Assembly: GCA_947462335.1 (NCBI GenBank)
Contig: OX381704.1
Coordinates: forward strand, 121,702,065 to 121,766,064
DNA: 64,000 nt
DNA from: Harmothoe impar
Lineage: Eukaryota > Annelida > Polychaeta > Phyllodocida > Polynoidae
Direction of reading: 5' to 3'
The position numbers and the translations under genes are program-made. Shown here piece after piece: positions 12,017 through 23,127 of the stretch (position 1 is the first letter of the stretch; each line of letters starts with the position of its first letter). The notes beneath the pieces are model-generated. The model searched no databases. It had not been told where the DNA came from and was given only the letters and a program-made list of their open reading frames with translations.

Positions 12017-13849
12017 ATAGCCAAAACAGGGATACCATTTCAAGTCTTAGTGCAGCCTGACCTAAATACATTTGAAGAAACAATGTATAGATCATATTTA
12101 ACTAAATTTAGGCAGGAGAAAATATGCGAGGAAAAACAGTTTCCTGCCAATCAGCCATATGTGGAAGGGGCAGGGGAGGCAGGAGCCGGGTCTGCTGACA
12201 CCCGACAAACCCTGTCCAGCTACTTCTACGGCCTGAACGATGAGGAGAGGATGTCTCTCATCCTGGCCGTCTGCCGTGACAGGGAGAAGGGAAATGTGCA
12301 GAAGATGTTGTTTGAGATTCTACTACAGGCTGATGATCAAACCAAGCTACCGCAAACCAAGCTGCCGCAAACCAAGCTGCCGCAAACCATTCTGCCACAA
12401 ACTATGCTGCGACTGATGCTTATTCTGCAGGGCGATGATTACAAACTGTCTGAAGTTTTTCCAGGTGATGTCAATCTGACACAGGCCATAGGAGAGATAA
12501 AGGCTTCTGTACCACTTAAGGAACTGCTGAAATCTCCTGGGGATAAAATCACAATAAAGAATGCTGCCGGCATCCATGAGAAGGTCAACTTGCTGTTTGA
12601 CTCACGAGCTGACACTCTGAGAAGCTCTGGTTGGTTTGTGAGCTTAGAAGAAGAAGACAGTAGTGCCTTAAATCATGTAGTGGGTTGCTTAGAGGGATGC
12701 ACCCCTGACGTACAACAACAACTCATCCAGAACACTGTCCACCGTCTGCTGCCATGTAGGGGGCAGGCAAATGAATTTGACGACCCAGTGTAAGTAATAA
12801 TTATATGCCAGAAGCAGAATCTTAATCTGCACAATTCTGTAATTGCTCCTTTATATCCCAGCATTGTGCAAGGCAATTCACCCCAGTTAGATTGCAATGC
12901 TTTCTTTTTGTTCTTTTTTTTTGCCAGATATAGAATTACAAAAATATATTTCAATGATGGACCCCATATAATACAAAATAACCTCCTTACACATAACATT
13001 CTTGGCCTACCTTTCTGTTTGAGGAAGAAACTAATATATTCCATTATAATCATATTGCTATGTAGAAATTCCAATATTGTGCAAATTCTGATAATGCGCA
13101 CAACACATCCAACTGATGCTGTCTTGTAATAATGAATGAATAGTGACAACCAATCAGTAAAAGACACAGTCTGAGTAATGTAATATAACTAGATCATCAA
13201 TATTATCATATTGTAGACAAGTAGACTAATGGTTATTATTGTCTGTTTCAGGTGGTGGTACTACGCTGTAGGTGGGACACGCTGGGCCGGGGTGAACATT
13301 GAGGATGACGGCCTCTGTGTGAACGCCTGGTGTCCTGCTGATGCAGCAGAGGCTGTAGTGCAGGATGCCGCATCACGAGGCTCTGACAAGGAGGAATATA
13401 GACTGAACATGCGTACTAGCATGTATAGTGAACCATGGGGACAGCCAGGTGCTGACAGAGGCACACAGGGGGAGTGGCACAGACTGCTGCAGGTGCTGCC
13501 ACAGGGCTGGGGGAGAGGCTCTATGAAGGTAGAGCTACATAAGACAGCCTCCGTAACAGAGCTGCTGTCATGTCTCACACAGCACACTGCACTCCTCACA
13601 CATTGTGGAGAGGTCAGTGTCTGGTATGGTAATGCACAAATAGAGGATCTAGTCACTGTAATATCAACGTGCAGACAAGCTGGTGTGAAGGTGGTAATGT
13701 GTAACACACACATAGTGTTACCAGACAGGCTGAGAGACCAGCAGGACAAACTGCACCAACTGAAGGACGCCTTGACGGATGAGCTGGGTGATGGATTTGA
13801 CAGTAAACCACAATGGGTGACAGAGACTGGGGAGACGTTTGTCTGGTGA
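12017..13849 (+). CDS. Unrecognised protein, two 3' exons (5' part not identified)
   Basis: Two exons join in frame: 12017-12789 (acceptor TTTACAG, phase 0 start; donor GTAAGT, phase 2 end) and 13252-13849 (acceptor TTTCAG; stop TGA at 13847). Together they give 1371 nt, or 456 residues plus stop. I recognise no domain. Visible features are an acidic, Leu-rich N-terminal half with a pentapeptide repeat (TKLPQ three times, then TILPQ) at about residues 110-130, a stretch beginning SSGWFVSLEEEDSS, and a Trp-rich opening of exon 2 (WWYYAVGGTRW). No signal peptide or membrane segment is visible. The first coding exon must lie upstream; the open frame reaches back to 11975, but the sequence before 12017 looks like a polypyrimidine tract. 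A GTGAGG donor overlaps the stop (after 13845), so the gene may instead splice onward. Exon structure is well supported; function is unknown. Confidence 0.75.
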
Positions 13850-13956
13850 GGTGTAGGCGAGCCAAGGGCACATCGCTCCCCTTGCTTTTCCTTTGAGAAT
13901 CTTCCAGCAGTTTGCAATGGCCAGCATGGGGCACATTGAACTACAAAGATTACCAA

Positions 13957-14829
13957 TGAGTGTGGAGTTTGTATAATACAGGGCAGTCCTACTGGTAATA
14001 TGCCAGTGTGTAGAGTTTGTATAATACGTGGTAGGCCTACTGGTAATATGCCAGTGTGTAGAGTTTGTATAATACAGGGCAGGCCTACTGGTAATATGTC
14101 AGTATGTAGAGTTTGTATTATACATGGTAGGCCTACTGGTAATATGCCAGTGTGTAGAGTTTGTATAATACATGGTAGGCCTACTGGTAATATGCCAGTA
14201 TGTAGAGTTTGTATTATACATGGTAGGCCTACTGGTAATATGCCAGTATGTAGAGTTTGTATTATACATGGTAGGCCTACTGGTAATATGCCAGTGTGTA
14301 GAGTTTGTATAATACAGGGCAGGCCTACTGGTAATATGCCAGTGTGTAGAGTTTGTATAATACAGGGCAGGCCTACTGGTAATATGCCAGTATGTAGAGT
14401 TTGTATAATACAGGGTAGGCCTACTGGTAATATGCCAGTATGTAGAGTTTGTATAATACAGGGCAGGCCTACTGGTAATATGCCAGTATGTAGAGTTTGT
14501 ATAATACAGGGCAGGCCTACTGGTAATATGCCAGTATGTAGAGTTTGTATAATACAGGGCAGGCCTACTGGTAATATGCCAGTATGTAGAGTTTGTATAA
14601 TACAGGGCAGGCCTACTGGTAATATGCCAGTATGTAGAGTTTGTATAATACAGGGCAGGCCTACTGGTAATATGTCAGTGTGTAGAGTTTGTATAATACA
14701 GGGCAGGCCTACTGGTAATATGCCAGTGTGTAGAGTTTGTATAATACAGGGCAGGCCTACTGGTAATATGTCAGTATGTAGAGTTTGTATTATACATGGT
14801 AGGCCTACTGGTAATATGTCAGTGTGTAG
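13957..14829 (+). repeat. 48-bp tandem array, about 18 copies, in the likely 3' UTR
   Basis: The unit contains GTGTAGAGTTTGTATAATAC, then AGGGCAGGCCTACTGGTAAT and ATGCCA. Variation (CAGGGC/CATGGT, GTGTAG/TATGTAG) is clustered in runs. The unit is a multiple of three and open in the same frame as the upstream exon, with only TGA codons at 13847 and 13937 between them; the conceptual repeat is MPVCRVCIIQGRPTGN. It is probably noncoding 3' UTR. Confidence 0.9.
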
Positions 14830-14897
14830 ATACCTGTCACAACCTGTTGACAGATTGACGGTGTGACACTGAAAGTGGAAACCTCAAACCTCAAACC

Positions 14898-15025
14898 ACT
14901 TTTCACTTTTTGGTTTTCAGTTTTTGATTTGCACTCTTCAGTTTTTGATTTGCACTTTTCAGTTTTTGATTTGCACTTTTCACTTTTTGATTTGCACTTT
15001 TCACTTTTCACTTTTCACTTTTCTA
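14898..15025. repeat. 21-bp tandem repeat (GCACTTTTCAGTTTTTGATTT type)
   Basis: About five copies of a T-rich 20-21-bp unit built from TTTTTGATTTGCACTTTTCA, degrading into CACTTTT repeats at the 3' side. It lies between the 48-bp array and a poly(A) signal. Confidence 0.8.
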
Positions 15026-15186
15026 TCCATTTGGTCCTTCTGGACCACTGTACACCAGACTCAAAATTTCAAATTTATATTTGTACATAGGTGTATGTTT
15101 TTAAATATGTCATTGTCATTTTTCTGTTTGTTGTATTATTTCATGTATTGTATTGTCTATAATCACTCTGTAACATTGTGGAAGAC

Positions 15187-15192
15187 AATAAA
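15187..15192 (+). terminator. Candidate poly(A) signal AATAAA for the gene at 12017-13849
   Basis: AATAAA at 15187-15192, with a second AATAAA about 20 nt further on, is the first strong plus-strand signal I noted after the stop at 13849. It would give a 3' UTR of about 1.35 kb containing both repeat arrays. Confidence 0.4.
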
Positions 15193-15224
15193 CTAATTTC
15201 CAAACCAAATAAAATTTAGTGCCA

Positions 15225-16440
15225 TGAGACCAGTGATGATATAAGCCTTGAGTATAAGTGTACCCCGTTTATAAGTCAGGTCAATATTCCATATGAAATC
15301 AGTATATACCCAGGCTTATAAACGGGGAAATGCAGTAGTCCCTAATTCCAACGCTACATGTCAGGTCTGCGGTGTAACCCCCCCTCCCCCTCCTCATAGA
15401 CCCGGGTTGGAGACCTTATCAGCAGGCCGTTCATGAGAACGTCCAGAAGCTATTGATTATACAGATTCTGATATGGTGATATAAATAATTTGTTGATTAG
15501 TTTCGACAATCTGTTGCACCAGGGCATTTTCTGCACATTCGTAGTACACGTATGAAGGCCAAACAAAAAACACCAAGTCCCTGTTTTGAAAACTCTTTTC
15601 TCTTTGGGTTCAATTTGATGAAGATTATCTTTAAAGTAAATAATTATAGGTGAATTGTTTCTAGATGGTGCTGAAGTCTGTGAGGAAGGATCACTCTTAG
15701 ATGCTGTGGCTGTATTGGATGCTGTGGCCGTATTGCATGCTCCCCAGGGTAGCTATGGAGTCACCATGGGGTCACTACACTGCCTAGGGTCACATGCCCT
15801 CTGCAGAATTCAAAATGGCGGTACCAAGGAAGTAAACAAACACCACCGAAGTTAACAAAATAATGTTGAAGTAAAACAAACATCAACTGGATATCTATTT
15901 TAGATTGAAATACACTAAAATAAACTTAAAAGTGCCCTTGTCATTGGTTACAGCACAAGAGCTGCCTGCCCTGTATTCCATGGTATATTCTCTCACCCCT
16001 GGCTCTTTAAGAAGAGCATGTAGGTCTTGTTGCCTTATTCAGGGTGCAGGAATTGACATGTTTCTGGAAAAATTAACAATCATGCCTTGGCCCCAGGAGG
16101 TACCTGGATTTACTTCGCAGCAACTTTAGAATGTCGTTATAAATAACCCTTTCAGGACCACCAGTATCTCCTATAGAAACATTTGTCCTCATGCTAGACC
16201 AAAGCAGCCCCGGCGAGTTATGACCCTGCACTATGACCCTGCACTATGGGACAGTAAGAAGTGTCTCTACCTGTTCTGCACGAATACAGCACAAGTTGTT
16301 ACCCAGGGCTGCACTCATGCACCATGTGTACAAAAGGCATAGCACATTAAAACATTATAGCATCCTTTAAGGGCTAACTTAAGAAAAATCTAGAAATCAA
16401 CAGCTGTGGTTTGATAATTTCATGAGGTGATTAAGACCCT
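15225..16440. other. Intergenic region with no supported gene
   Basis: A hairpin-like pair CCCCGTTTATAAG / CTTATAAACGGGG lies at about 15268-15327. Short open frames at 15655-15855 and 15905-16129 show no family resemblance or splice context. I see nothing else that can be named. Confidence 0.5.
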
Positions 16441-16447
16441 GTTACCT

Positions 16448-16456
16448 GTATATATA
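16448..16456 (+). promoter_or_regulatory. TATA box of the GCC2/GCC3 gene
   Basis: GTATATATAG lies about 62-69 nt upstream of the ATG at 16517. This is compatible with a start site near 16480 and a 5' UTR of roughly 35-40 nt, and with a complete 5' end for this gene. Confidence 0.6.
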
Positions 16457-16516
16457 GGCCTTCATGTGCTGTCTTCGTGATACCCTTTACAATAAGCTCG
16501 GCAAATATTCGTCAAC

Positions 16517-16565
16517 ATGGTGACTGTGACTTTACTTTGGGCCCTCATCACAAGCCTCCTGCTAG
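16517..16565 (+). CDS. GCC2/GCC3 gene exon 1 (signal peptide)
   Basis: The ATG has AAC before it. The exon encodes a hydrophobic leader and ends CTAG before GTGAGC, phase 1. Confidence 0.85.
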
Positions 16566-19500
16566 GTGAGCATAACTACTCATGTTCCCCCAACTTACTT
16601 AGACATGGTTTTTAAAGTTGCTGGAATAGCCTATATGAATGCTGTTGTGTGCGGACCAAACTCTAGGTTGGGTGTTAAGATGTATCATCATCATTATGTA
16701 AACACTTGCAGTTATGAATCAAAACAGAAATCTGAGGCTAATTTGCAAGGTTTCACAAATCTGCTTAGGCCACTCCAAAAAAAGAAGTGGTTTCTCATCA
16801 CCAATGACTTAAAAATCTGACGAGGGAGGATTTTATTTTTAATTTTTAATTTTTTAATTCCCCGGCTAAAATGTATAAAATGAAATACGTTTTTGGTGAC
16901 CGAAATTCACAGTTTAGTAGTTAAGAAATGATTGATCTTCGAAAGTGGGGAAAGCGTAAGTTATTTCTATTCCACTGTATTGCTATTTATCTTGGTTTTC
17001 CTCAAAACCTGATTTTCAAGTGTAAAAAAACATGTTAAGTTGGCCTTTGTTTTTATTTGGCCTAATGCGGCATGTAGAGTCGGCCCTGTTTTGCTAGGTT
17101 CGGTCGGGTGACCTGAGACAATTTTAAATTTATTTGGCCTAATGCGGCATGTGTTTGCTGCAGGTGAGGGGCAGACTACAGGACAGGTGTGTGGACCCGG
17201 GTACTACCTGAATGCTACCTGCACCGCATGTCCAACCGGCAGCTACCAACCTCTCAACGTCAGTCAGCACGATCCATTCGGACGGGCATGTGAGATATGC
17301 CCCCCAGGCCAATACTGTACTACTGCTGCCTCCAGAACTTTGCCCTGTCGTGGTGGTTTTTATTGTTTCCAAGGCACCACGTATAATTATGGCCTGCGCT
17401 GCCCAGCCACCTTTTACTGCCCATACGGCACCGCTGTACCGATACCCTGTCCACCCGGTATGACGTCCCCTCCAGGATCAGGATACAAAGGAGACTGCTC
17501 AGGTGAGTAGCCACAGAAGGGCACGTCCATGATAGCTCTCCTGGGTGCGCAGGCAAACATTCTGAGCGCAATCATAATCTCAAGTCTTAATCTGAAGAAA
17601 CTGGGATACTTGCACTTTGCCGGCCCTAGTCACACGACATAAAGTAGGGGCCTAAGCTAGGGCCTACAGGGTGAATAAGCCTACTGCAGCCCTGTTTAGT
17701 GTAGCTTAAGCCTGTCATTTTAAAATCGCAGGATAATTTTGTTAAGGTGTATGTCCTGGAGGGCCCTGCCCCCAACCCCCATTTTTTTCTTCATTTTTTT
17801 CTCTTCTTTTTCCATCTAACACTATGCTCTTATTGTCACTGATACAGAAGTGGTTCGACATCAGTACCATCAACCATTCACTTTGACTGTTACTACGCTT
17901 ACTAGATGCATCAGATTATATATTAAGATGGATTCAGATTATATATTACGATTTGAGATTAAGATTGTGCTCAGAACGTTAGTCCGCACACCGAGGAATA
18001 TGGCAGCCCAACTAGAACTATATCTGTTGTAGTTATGTTAATAACAATATACTTAATCACATCCTAATTTTGATCTATGGTAATGTAGGGGCAACAATAT
18101 CATGGTATTTGTCAGTACTAGGTCTCGCTGTAAGGTGGGGTTGTTCCCACGCAGGAAAGATGTGGTACCCACAGGTGCTAACAGAAATAGGCACCTGTGG
18201 TTCCGCTTCAACACCGTTATCCAGGCTAAGTTTGTTCGAGGTATGACAGGTGGCAGCACCTGAAGTGCCACGTCAACACTGATGCCAGGCTTCTGGTGGC
18301 ATGGTCTGCAACCCCAGTATAAAAGGAGCCACAGGTGGCTACCTAGGGGAGTTCCCAGGATGAGCTCAGACCCGGTACGCACTATTTTCTAGCTGAACTT
18401 TGTACCTGTATCATCCTTTGAGTTAACCTAGAGTTGACCACTTGTATGTCATTAATGCCTTGAAAATGCCGTTGCAAAACGTGGTGATTCTTGTACCTGA
18501 TTCCAAGAACCATGTGAATAACAAGTTTTGCGGATGTTGCTGGGTAAAAAAATGCCTCAGGCAATTCCTTTAGTCCATTTTAGTGGGGAAAAAATACGAT
18601 TTTAATCAACCACAGGACCATGGAAATGTTTGTTGCTAGGCAGATAAACAATTAGAATAGCTGTTGCTAGGTAGCCAGCTGTATTAGCAACAAACCGATG
18701 GAACCAATAAATTCCTTAGGTCCATTATAGGGCGGGGGCAGGTATGTTTATGATATATCTCAGGACCTAACAAAGGTTGATTAATATTATTGTTATCACA
18801 TAGCATAAATTTGTGTTGTGACACCTTCTAATAATCCAAAATGGTGGCGCCCGTTCTGACTTCCGGTAAAGTGCAAACACCACTTAGGCATAAAAAACCT
18901 GTTGCATTCAAACCTAATTGGAACCTGTGTTTGTTTCATGCTTTCACGACCCCACAGTGATAAACATTAAGTTTATGATTCACTTAAATTTTCAGATAGT
19001 CCATGCCCTCCTGGTCAGTACAGGAATGTATACAATGACTGCTCTGACTGCCCCGAGGGCACCTTCCAGCCGTCCTGGGTAGAGGGAGACATCAACTACT
19101 GCCAGCCCTGTCCGCCAGGCTCCTACTGCTTCACTACCAAGCTGGACCGGCCCTCTGGTAAATGCATGTTTCCTGGCTACCACTGCCCTATACGGTTTGT
19201 TGACTTCAATGTTGCATTACTATTAACAGTGCCTATGGTACTAGATACTCTGCAAACTTAATCTCAAAAGGAACTCTTGATGTTTAAGCCTTGGAAAAAT
19301 ATCATGTATATTTCCCCAAAAAATGTCAGACTTGAGCATGAGGTCAAAACTTGAGAATTGAGAATGTCTTGTGTCTATGACTTTAACTTTTCCAGGTTAG
19401 CTCTGGTTGTGAACTTTCAAATTCCCAAAAAGAACTTTGGTTTAACTGGTGGTTCCCTCAAGGAATTTTCCTGTGTTGAGAACCTTCAGTGGTGTAAATT

Positions 19501-19624
19501 TTGTTAACTGTACCTGAAGTGACTAGATGACTAGGGATCATGTATAGAATAACTATGACCAAACCCAACATTTACAGCAGCTATCTCTGTACTATCAAAG
19601 AGCATAGAATTCATTATTCTTTGC

Positions 19625-19708
<84 letters not shown>

Positions 19709-21202
19709 AGTACAAAGTTTAGTTGGACCATTCCTAGGCTTTTAACAAGAATCGCCAGTGTAAAAATAACATTATGTACTAAGAAAGTTGATGAGTCTAT
19801 GATGATTTGACATTAAAAGGTCCATAAGCCCTGCGGATACCAAGTGCCCTAAAGGCTTCTACTGCCCGGTTGGGAGTGTGTATCCCATCCCATGCCCCAC
19901 GGGGACGTCTTCAGAACCCGGAGCCTCGGTCGTGTCAGACTGCGTAGAGCCGTGTCCAGAAGGCAGCTACCTGTCAGCGCTCCGCTGTCTGCTGTGTCCG
20001 GGCGGCAAGTTCTGTACTGGGCTGGCTCCCACTGCCCCCAGCGGTGACTGCCAGGCCGGCTACTACTGCCCTGAGGGCAGCACCTCCCCTACCACGGCCA
20101 TGTGTCCTGACGACCACTTCTGTCCTCCAGGGGCTGCTAATGCTACAGAATGTCCGCCCGGTACCCGGTCCTACCCGGGCTCCTCCTCCTGCAGCAGCAA
20201 TGGTAGGCTTCTGTCTTCTTCTTTGTTTCTGGTTAGGGCTATGGATGATCATATGGGAGTTCTACCTTTTAGTACACCAGCTTATGGTATGGCATTGTTA
20301 TTTTTGGGGTAGATTTTTGGCAACATGGCTAATAATACACAATAAGAGTAGCTGTTGCTATGCAACCAGGTGTCCTAGCAACAAGCCAATGACACCAATG
20401 GATTCCCTAGGGTCTTTTTAGGGGAGTAGGTATATTTCAAAATAGCTTTGGGAGGGGATAAACCTTGGTTGCTAAGTAAATAGGTATAAGAATGGCTGTT
20501 GCTACGCAAAAAAGTGTCCTAGCAACAAACCAATACCACTAATGGATTACCCAGGGTGGACTTGGAAGGGGGGGTAGGTATAGTCAAACGGCACCTACAG
20601 GTACTATTCATGGTATTGTTTCATTTTTGAAGATTTGGTGGCCATCTTGGATTTTGGCTGGTTACACCACCTTGTTGCTCATTGCAATTTGGCAACATCA
20701 AAATTTTTAGTTTTTAGGTCATAATTAGCTATGCTGACAAAACTCTACGCAAATAAACGATACCCCCTCTTTTTTTGCCATAAGCCAGTGCCTATTAGAG
20801 TAACTAGTTGATCTAATCCGAGATTGCTACCGTTCTATTGCAGTGCCTGCCCTTTGTGATGCTGGGTACTTTAACGACGGTGGGAGGTGTAGAAGCTGCC
20901 ACATGGGCTCCTACAAACCCACCAAGGACCGGTCCGGGAGGAACGCCTGCCTGCCCTGCCCCCCCGGCCACTACTGCACTGGGGGAGAGGCAGCTCCTGA
21001 AGGCCTCTGTGAGGGAGGCTTTTTCTGTCCCTCCCCCAGTGGGAAGAATAGAGTCATGGTTTGTCCCCACGATGCGTACTGCCCTCAGATGAGCTCTGCT
21101 CCACTGCCCTGCCCGGCGGGTACACAGTCACCTTTACAGTCAGAGTCCATATCGAGATGCATCTCATCTGTCGGCCAACAAGCTGTGATCCATGAGACAT
21201 GA
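16517..21202 (+). CDS. Secreted GCC2/GCC3 (ephrin-receptor-like) cysteine-rich protein, complete five-exon gene
   Basis: Exons 16517-16565, 17164-17502, 18996-19194, 19829-20202 and 20844-21202 join to 1320 nt, an uninterrupted 439-residue protein. Residues 1-17 form a signal peptide (MVTVTLLWALITSLLLG). The mature chain is a string of Cys-rich modules with recurring CPPGQYC, CPTGSY, CPPGSYC, GFYCPVG and GYYCPEG motifs. These are characteristic of GCC2_GCC3 (Pfam PF07699) modules found in ephrin receptors and other extracellular proteins. There is no membrane segment or GPI-type tail, so I infer a secreted product. Introns 1, 2 and 4 are phase 1 and intron 3 is phase 2, as expected for shuffled extracellular modules. 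A TATA box precedes the ATG and AATAAA directly follows the stop. The weakest call is the exon 3 donor (GTTTGT), chosen because it keeps Cys spacing and phase. Binding partner unknown. Confidence 0.85.
16768..16870. mobile_element. End of a GGCCACTC-family MITE
   Basis: GGCCACTCCAAAAAAAG followed by GTTTCTCATCACC matches the terminal repeat of the element at 52854-58429, preceded by TTA. The opposite terminus is not recognisable. It lies in intron 1 of the GCC2/GCC3 gene. Confidence 0.55.
17164..17502 (+). CDS. GCC2/GCC3 gene exon 2
   Basis: Acceptor TTTGCTGCAG, donor GTGAGT; 339 nt, symmetrical phase 1-1. It encodes 113 residues with 14 cysteines, including CPTGSY, CPPGQYC and CPPGMTSPPG motifs. 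Confidence 0.9.
18169..18199. other. Small hairpin in intron 2
   Basis: CACAGGTGC and GCACCTGTG face each other across about 12 nt. No further RNA-gene signature is seen. The rest of this intron (17503-18995) contains no exon I can support. Confidence 0.35.
18600..18730. repeat. GTTGCTAGG...TAGCAACAA dispersed repeat (copy 1)
   Basis: GTTGCTAGGTAGCC, TAGCAACAAACC and AATAAATTCCTTAGG recur here and, diverged, twice at 20335-20620. Each unit carries paired half-sites resembling an X-box (GTTGCYANGNAAC). Confidence 0.5.
18996..19194 (+). CDS. GCC2/GCC3 gene exon 3
   Basis: Acceptor AATTTTCAG, phase 1 start. The frame continues past a GTAAAT site at 19158 into KCMFPGYHCP, which fits the module pattern. 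Ending at 19194 (donor GTTTGT, phase 2) matches the phase-2 start of the next exon. A donor at 19158 would break phase. Confidence 0.7.
19628..19706. repeat. (TA)n microsatellite, about 39 repeats
   Basis: Perfect alternating TA over about 78 bp in intron 3 of the GCC2/GCC3 gene. The Tyr/Ile-rich peptide read through it is an artefact. Confidence 0.95.
19829..20202 (+). CDS. GCC2/GCC3 gene exon 4
   Basis: Acceptor CATAAG, donor GTAGGC, phase 2 to phase 1. It encodes Cys-rich modules with GFYCPVG, CPTGTSSEPG, CPEGSY, GYYCPEG and CPPGTRSYPG motifs. The acceptor has a weak pyrimidine tract, but the frame and phase are consistent. Confidence 0.8.
20335..20620. repeat. GTTGCTAYGCAA...TAGCAACAA dispersed repeat (copies 2 and 3)
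   Basis: Two further units in intron 4: GTTGCTATGCAACC with TCCTAGCAACAAGCC, and GTTGCTACGCAAA with TCCTAGCAACAAACC, each followed by a TGGATT block. Together with copy 1 this is a small local family. Confidence 0.6.
20844..21202 (+). CDS. GCC2/GCC3 gene exon 5 (last)
   Basis: Acceptor TTCTATTGCAG, phase 1 start, stop TGA at 21200. It encodes two further Cys-rich modules (CPPGHYC, GFFCPSP, CPAGTQSP motifs) and a short tail ending HET. Confidence 0.9.
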
Positions 21203-21203
21203 A

Positions 21204-21209
21204 AATAAA
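21204..21209 (+). terminator. Poly(A) signal of the GCC2/GCC3 gene
   Basis: AATAAA begins one base after the stop codon, giving a very short 3' UTR. The 275 bp from here to the next element hold nothing recognisable. Confidence 0.7.
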
Positions 21210-21484
21210 CGGCACTGAAAGTCATTGTCTCTACTGGTGTTTGTTATTATTGTGATTAATGTAACCGAATATAGATCAAAATTTACATGAAAAACGCCTC
21301 CAGGGTTGATAATGTCAATGCCAATATAATAAAATATGTCCTATATACCTTTTGAAGGTAATTATAATAGATGATTGACAAAGGGACCTTCCCTAACAAA
21401 TGGGTGAAGTGGACCATCAGTCCAATCACCAAATAGGGTGACCTATAACATTTGAAATTTTGGAGTACTTCCCATCATAAGTAA

Positions 21485-21686
21485 GGGAGTGGTCATTTTT
21501 ATAACAACAGGGGGGTTGGTGGATTTTTGCAGGTGTGGGCCCCCCCCCCCCCATGCAGGAAAGATTTAAAAAAAAGTCCCCCCCCCCTGTCAGGTTGAAA
21601 TTGAGCACAATTCAAGGGGCCCAAATCTTTTTGGTCAATCCCCAAATCCACCAACCCCCACCTGTTGTTTAAAAATGACCACTTCC
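21485..21686. mobile_element. Harbinger-like MITE, copy A (202 bp)
   Basis: Terminal inverted repeats of the type GGGAGTGGTCATTTTT...ACAACAGGGG flank a G/C-homopolymer-rich centre. TAA is present on both sides (21482-21484 and 21687-21689). The TWA target duplication is the established signature of PIF/Harbinger elements. There is no coding capacity. Confidence 0.75.
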
Positions 21687-21969
21687 TAAGATAATGTATC
21701 GAGCAGTACATGGCAATGCATGGTCTTCCTGATGAGACATAAAATATCTCAATATAACTTTAAAGAAAAAATATCTCTAGATAAGTTTAAATTCCAATCG
21801 AGCTTCACAGCTGGCTTTTCTATAGTCAATGAATTTCTTGAATTGACTAAAACCATCAGTTATTCTATCTAGCCATTCAATGAGGGAAACTTGCCTCAAT
21901 GCTATTATATGAAGAGAGCATTTGATATGTCTGCCACAGTTGACATTTGGGAAAGTTTTGTGAAATTGG

Positions 21970-22367
21970 CAGTCCCCGTGAAAACTTTTTTGACATGCAG
22001 GACATTCGGTCCTGCAGATCTATTATTTTGCAGGACCGGCTTACATTTTGCAAGCCCGGATGCCTGAGGGCACTTTTCATATCTCATAAAAAATGTATAA
22101 AGCAAGAATTTATATTGAATCAATACAGCTTTCCTGTATATTCCTGTATTGTAAAATGTACAATCTAGAGTAATGATTTTCAAACTATTTATGCAAAATG
22201 ATTTTCCCTCTAGAGACCTTAATAATGGTCCGATTGACAAGCCGTAAAAACTGACATGTAGCCACAGATCCAGCCAGTCACTTGGACCGGCAGTGAGACC
22301 AGTCCAGCCGGTCTAGCAGCCTTTTAGCCGGCTATAGCCGGTGTCCGGCACATTTTCATGGAGACTG
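21970..22367. mobile_element. CAGTC-terminus MITE, copy 1 (398 bp)
   Basis: Inverted ends CAGTCYCCRTGAAAA are flanked by a perfect 6-bp target duplication AATTGG (21964-21969 and 22368-22373). Internal modules include GCAGGACATTCGGTCCTGC and TAGCCGGCTATAGCCGG, shared with the copies at 46964 and 48342. Noncoding. Confidence 0.85.
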
Positions 22368-22474
22368 AATTGGTATTAAAAGGTGCATCCATAGATGGCT
22401 TGACAGCTTCTCGAAAAATTTGATAAATTGTACATGAATCAATGATAAAATGTCTACACCTACAGATATCTTAG

Positions 22475-22595
22475 GGGGTGCCCCAGGGCTCCTTTCTGGG
22501 ACCACTCTTCTTCTCTGTATCCCTAAATAATCTGGGAAATATTGTAAAAAAAATTGAATCGATTTTATATGTAAATGATGCAGTGATCATCACTG
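22475..22595 (+). pseudogene. Non-LTR reverse transcriptase fragment
   Basis: One frame gives GVPQGSFLGPLFFS, then about 20 residues later LYVNDAVII. These are the conserved GxPQGSxLGPLLF block and a decayed YADD catalytic box of LINE reverse transcriptases. The alanine and first aspartate of YADD are changed, and no longer frame flanks it. It is a truncated, dead relic. Confidence 0.75.
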
Positions 22596-23127
22596 ATGGT
22601 AGAAAGTAAGAAGACCTTTTGTACATTGGTCAACCTGACCTAAATCTTATTTGGAATGGTTTGAAAGCAAAAAGGCTTACACTCGTAGGCCTGACATTCA
22701 CATAAAATATCAATATAGCATTTAAATTAAAATTGGAAATGACCCAGAAAAAAAGGGAAAATTCGACAAGCATGAGCATGCATTTATTCTGACACCATGG
22801 TGAATTCTGACAGAAACAAAGACCGATTTGAACAGTAAACTGCTGCCAATTCTGACAGCAAACCATTGCCGATTTTGAACCAAGGGTAGAGTTCCCTAAA
22901 ACACACATTTATTCTTAACATAAATTACTGAGGGTCAAGTGGGCAAGGGTTGCTATTGGGGTCAATGGCCATTGTGCATGGCGGATCGTCTATCATGCTG
23001 TAATATTATAGATACATAAAGGAGTCGCATTTAGCGCCATGAGACCTATAGGCTACATGATACTGCCTCCCCTCACGCCACCCGGCCATAACCAGACTAC
23101 ACAGTCTCTATAGACCGGTCGGGGGGT

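Noticed and set aside
19158..19160. Alternative donor GTAAAT ending GCC2/GCC3 exon 3 at 19157
   Set aside because: It would leave phase 1 against a phase-2 acceptor at 19829 and drop a Cys-containing segment that fits the module.
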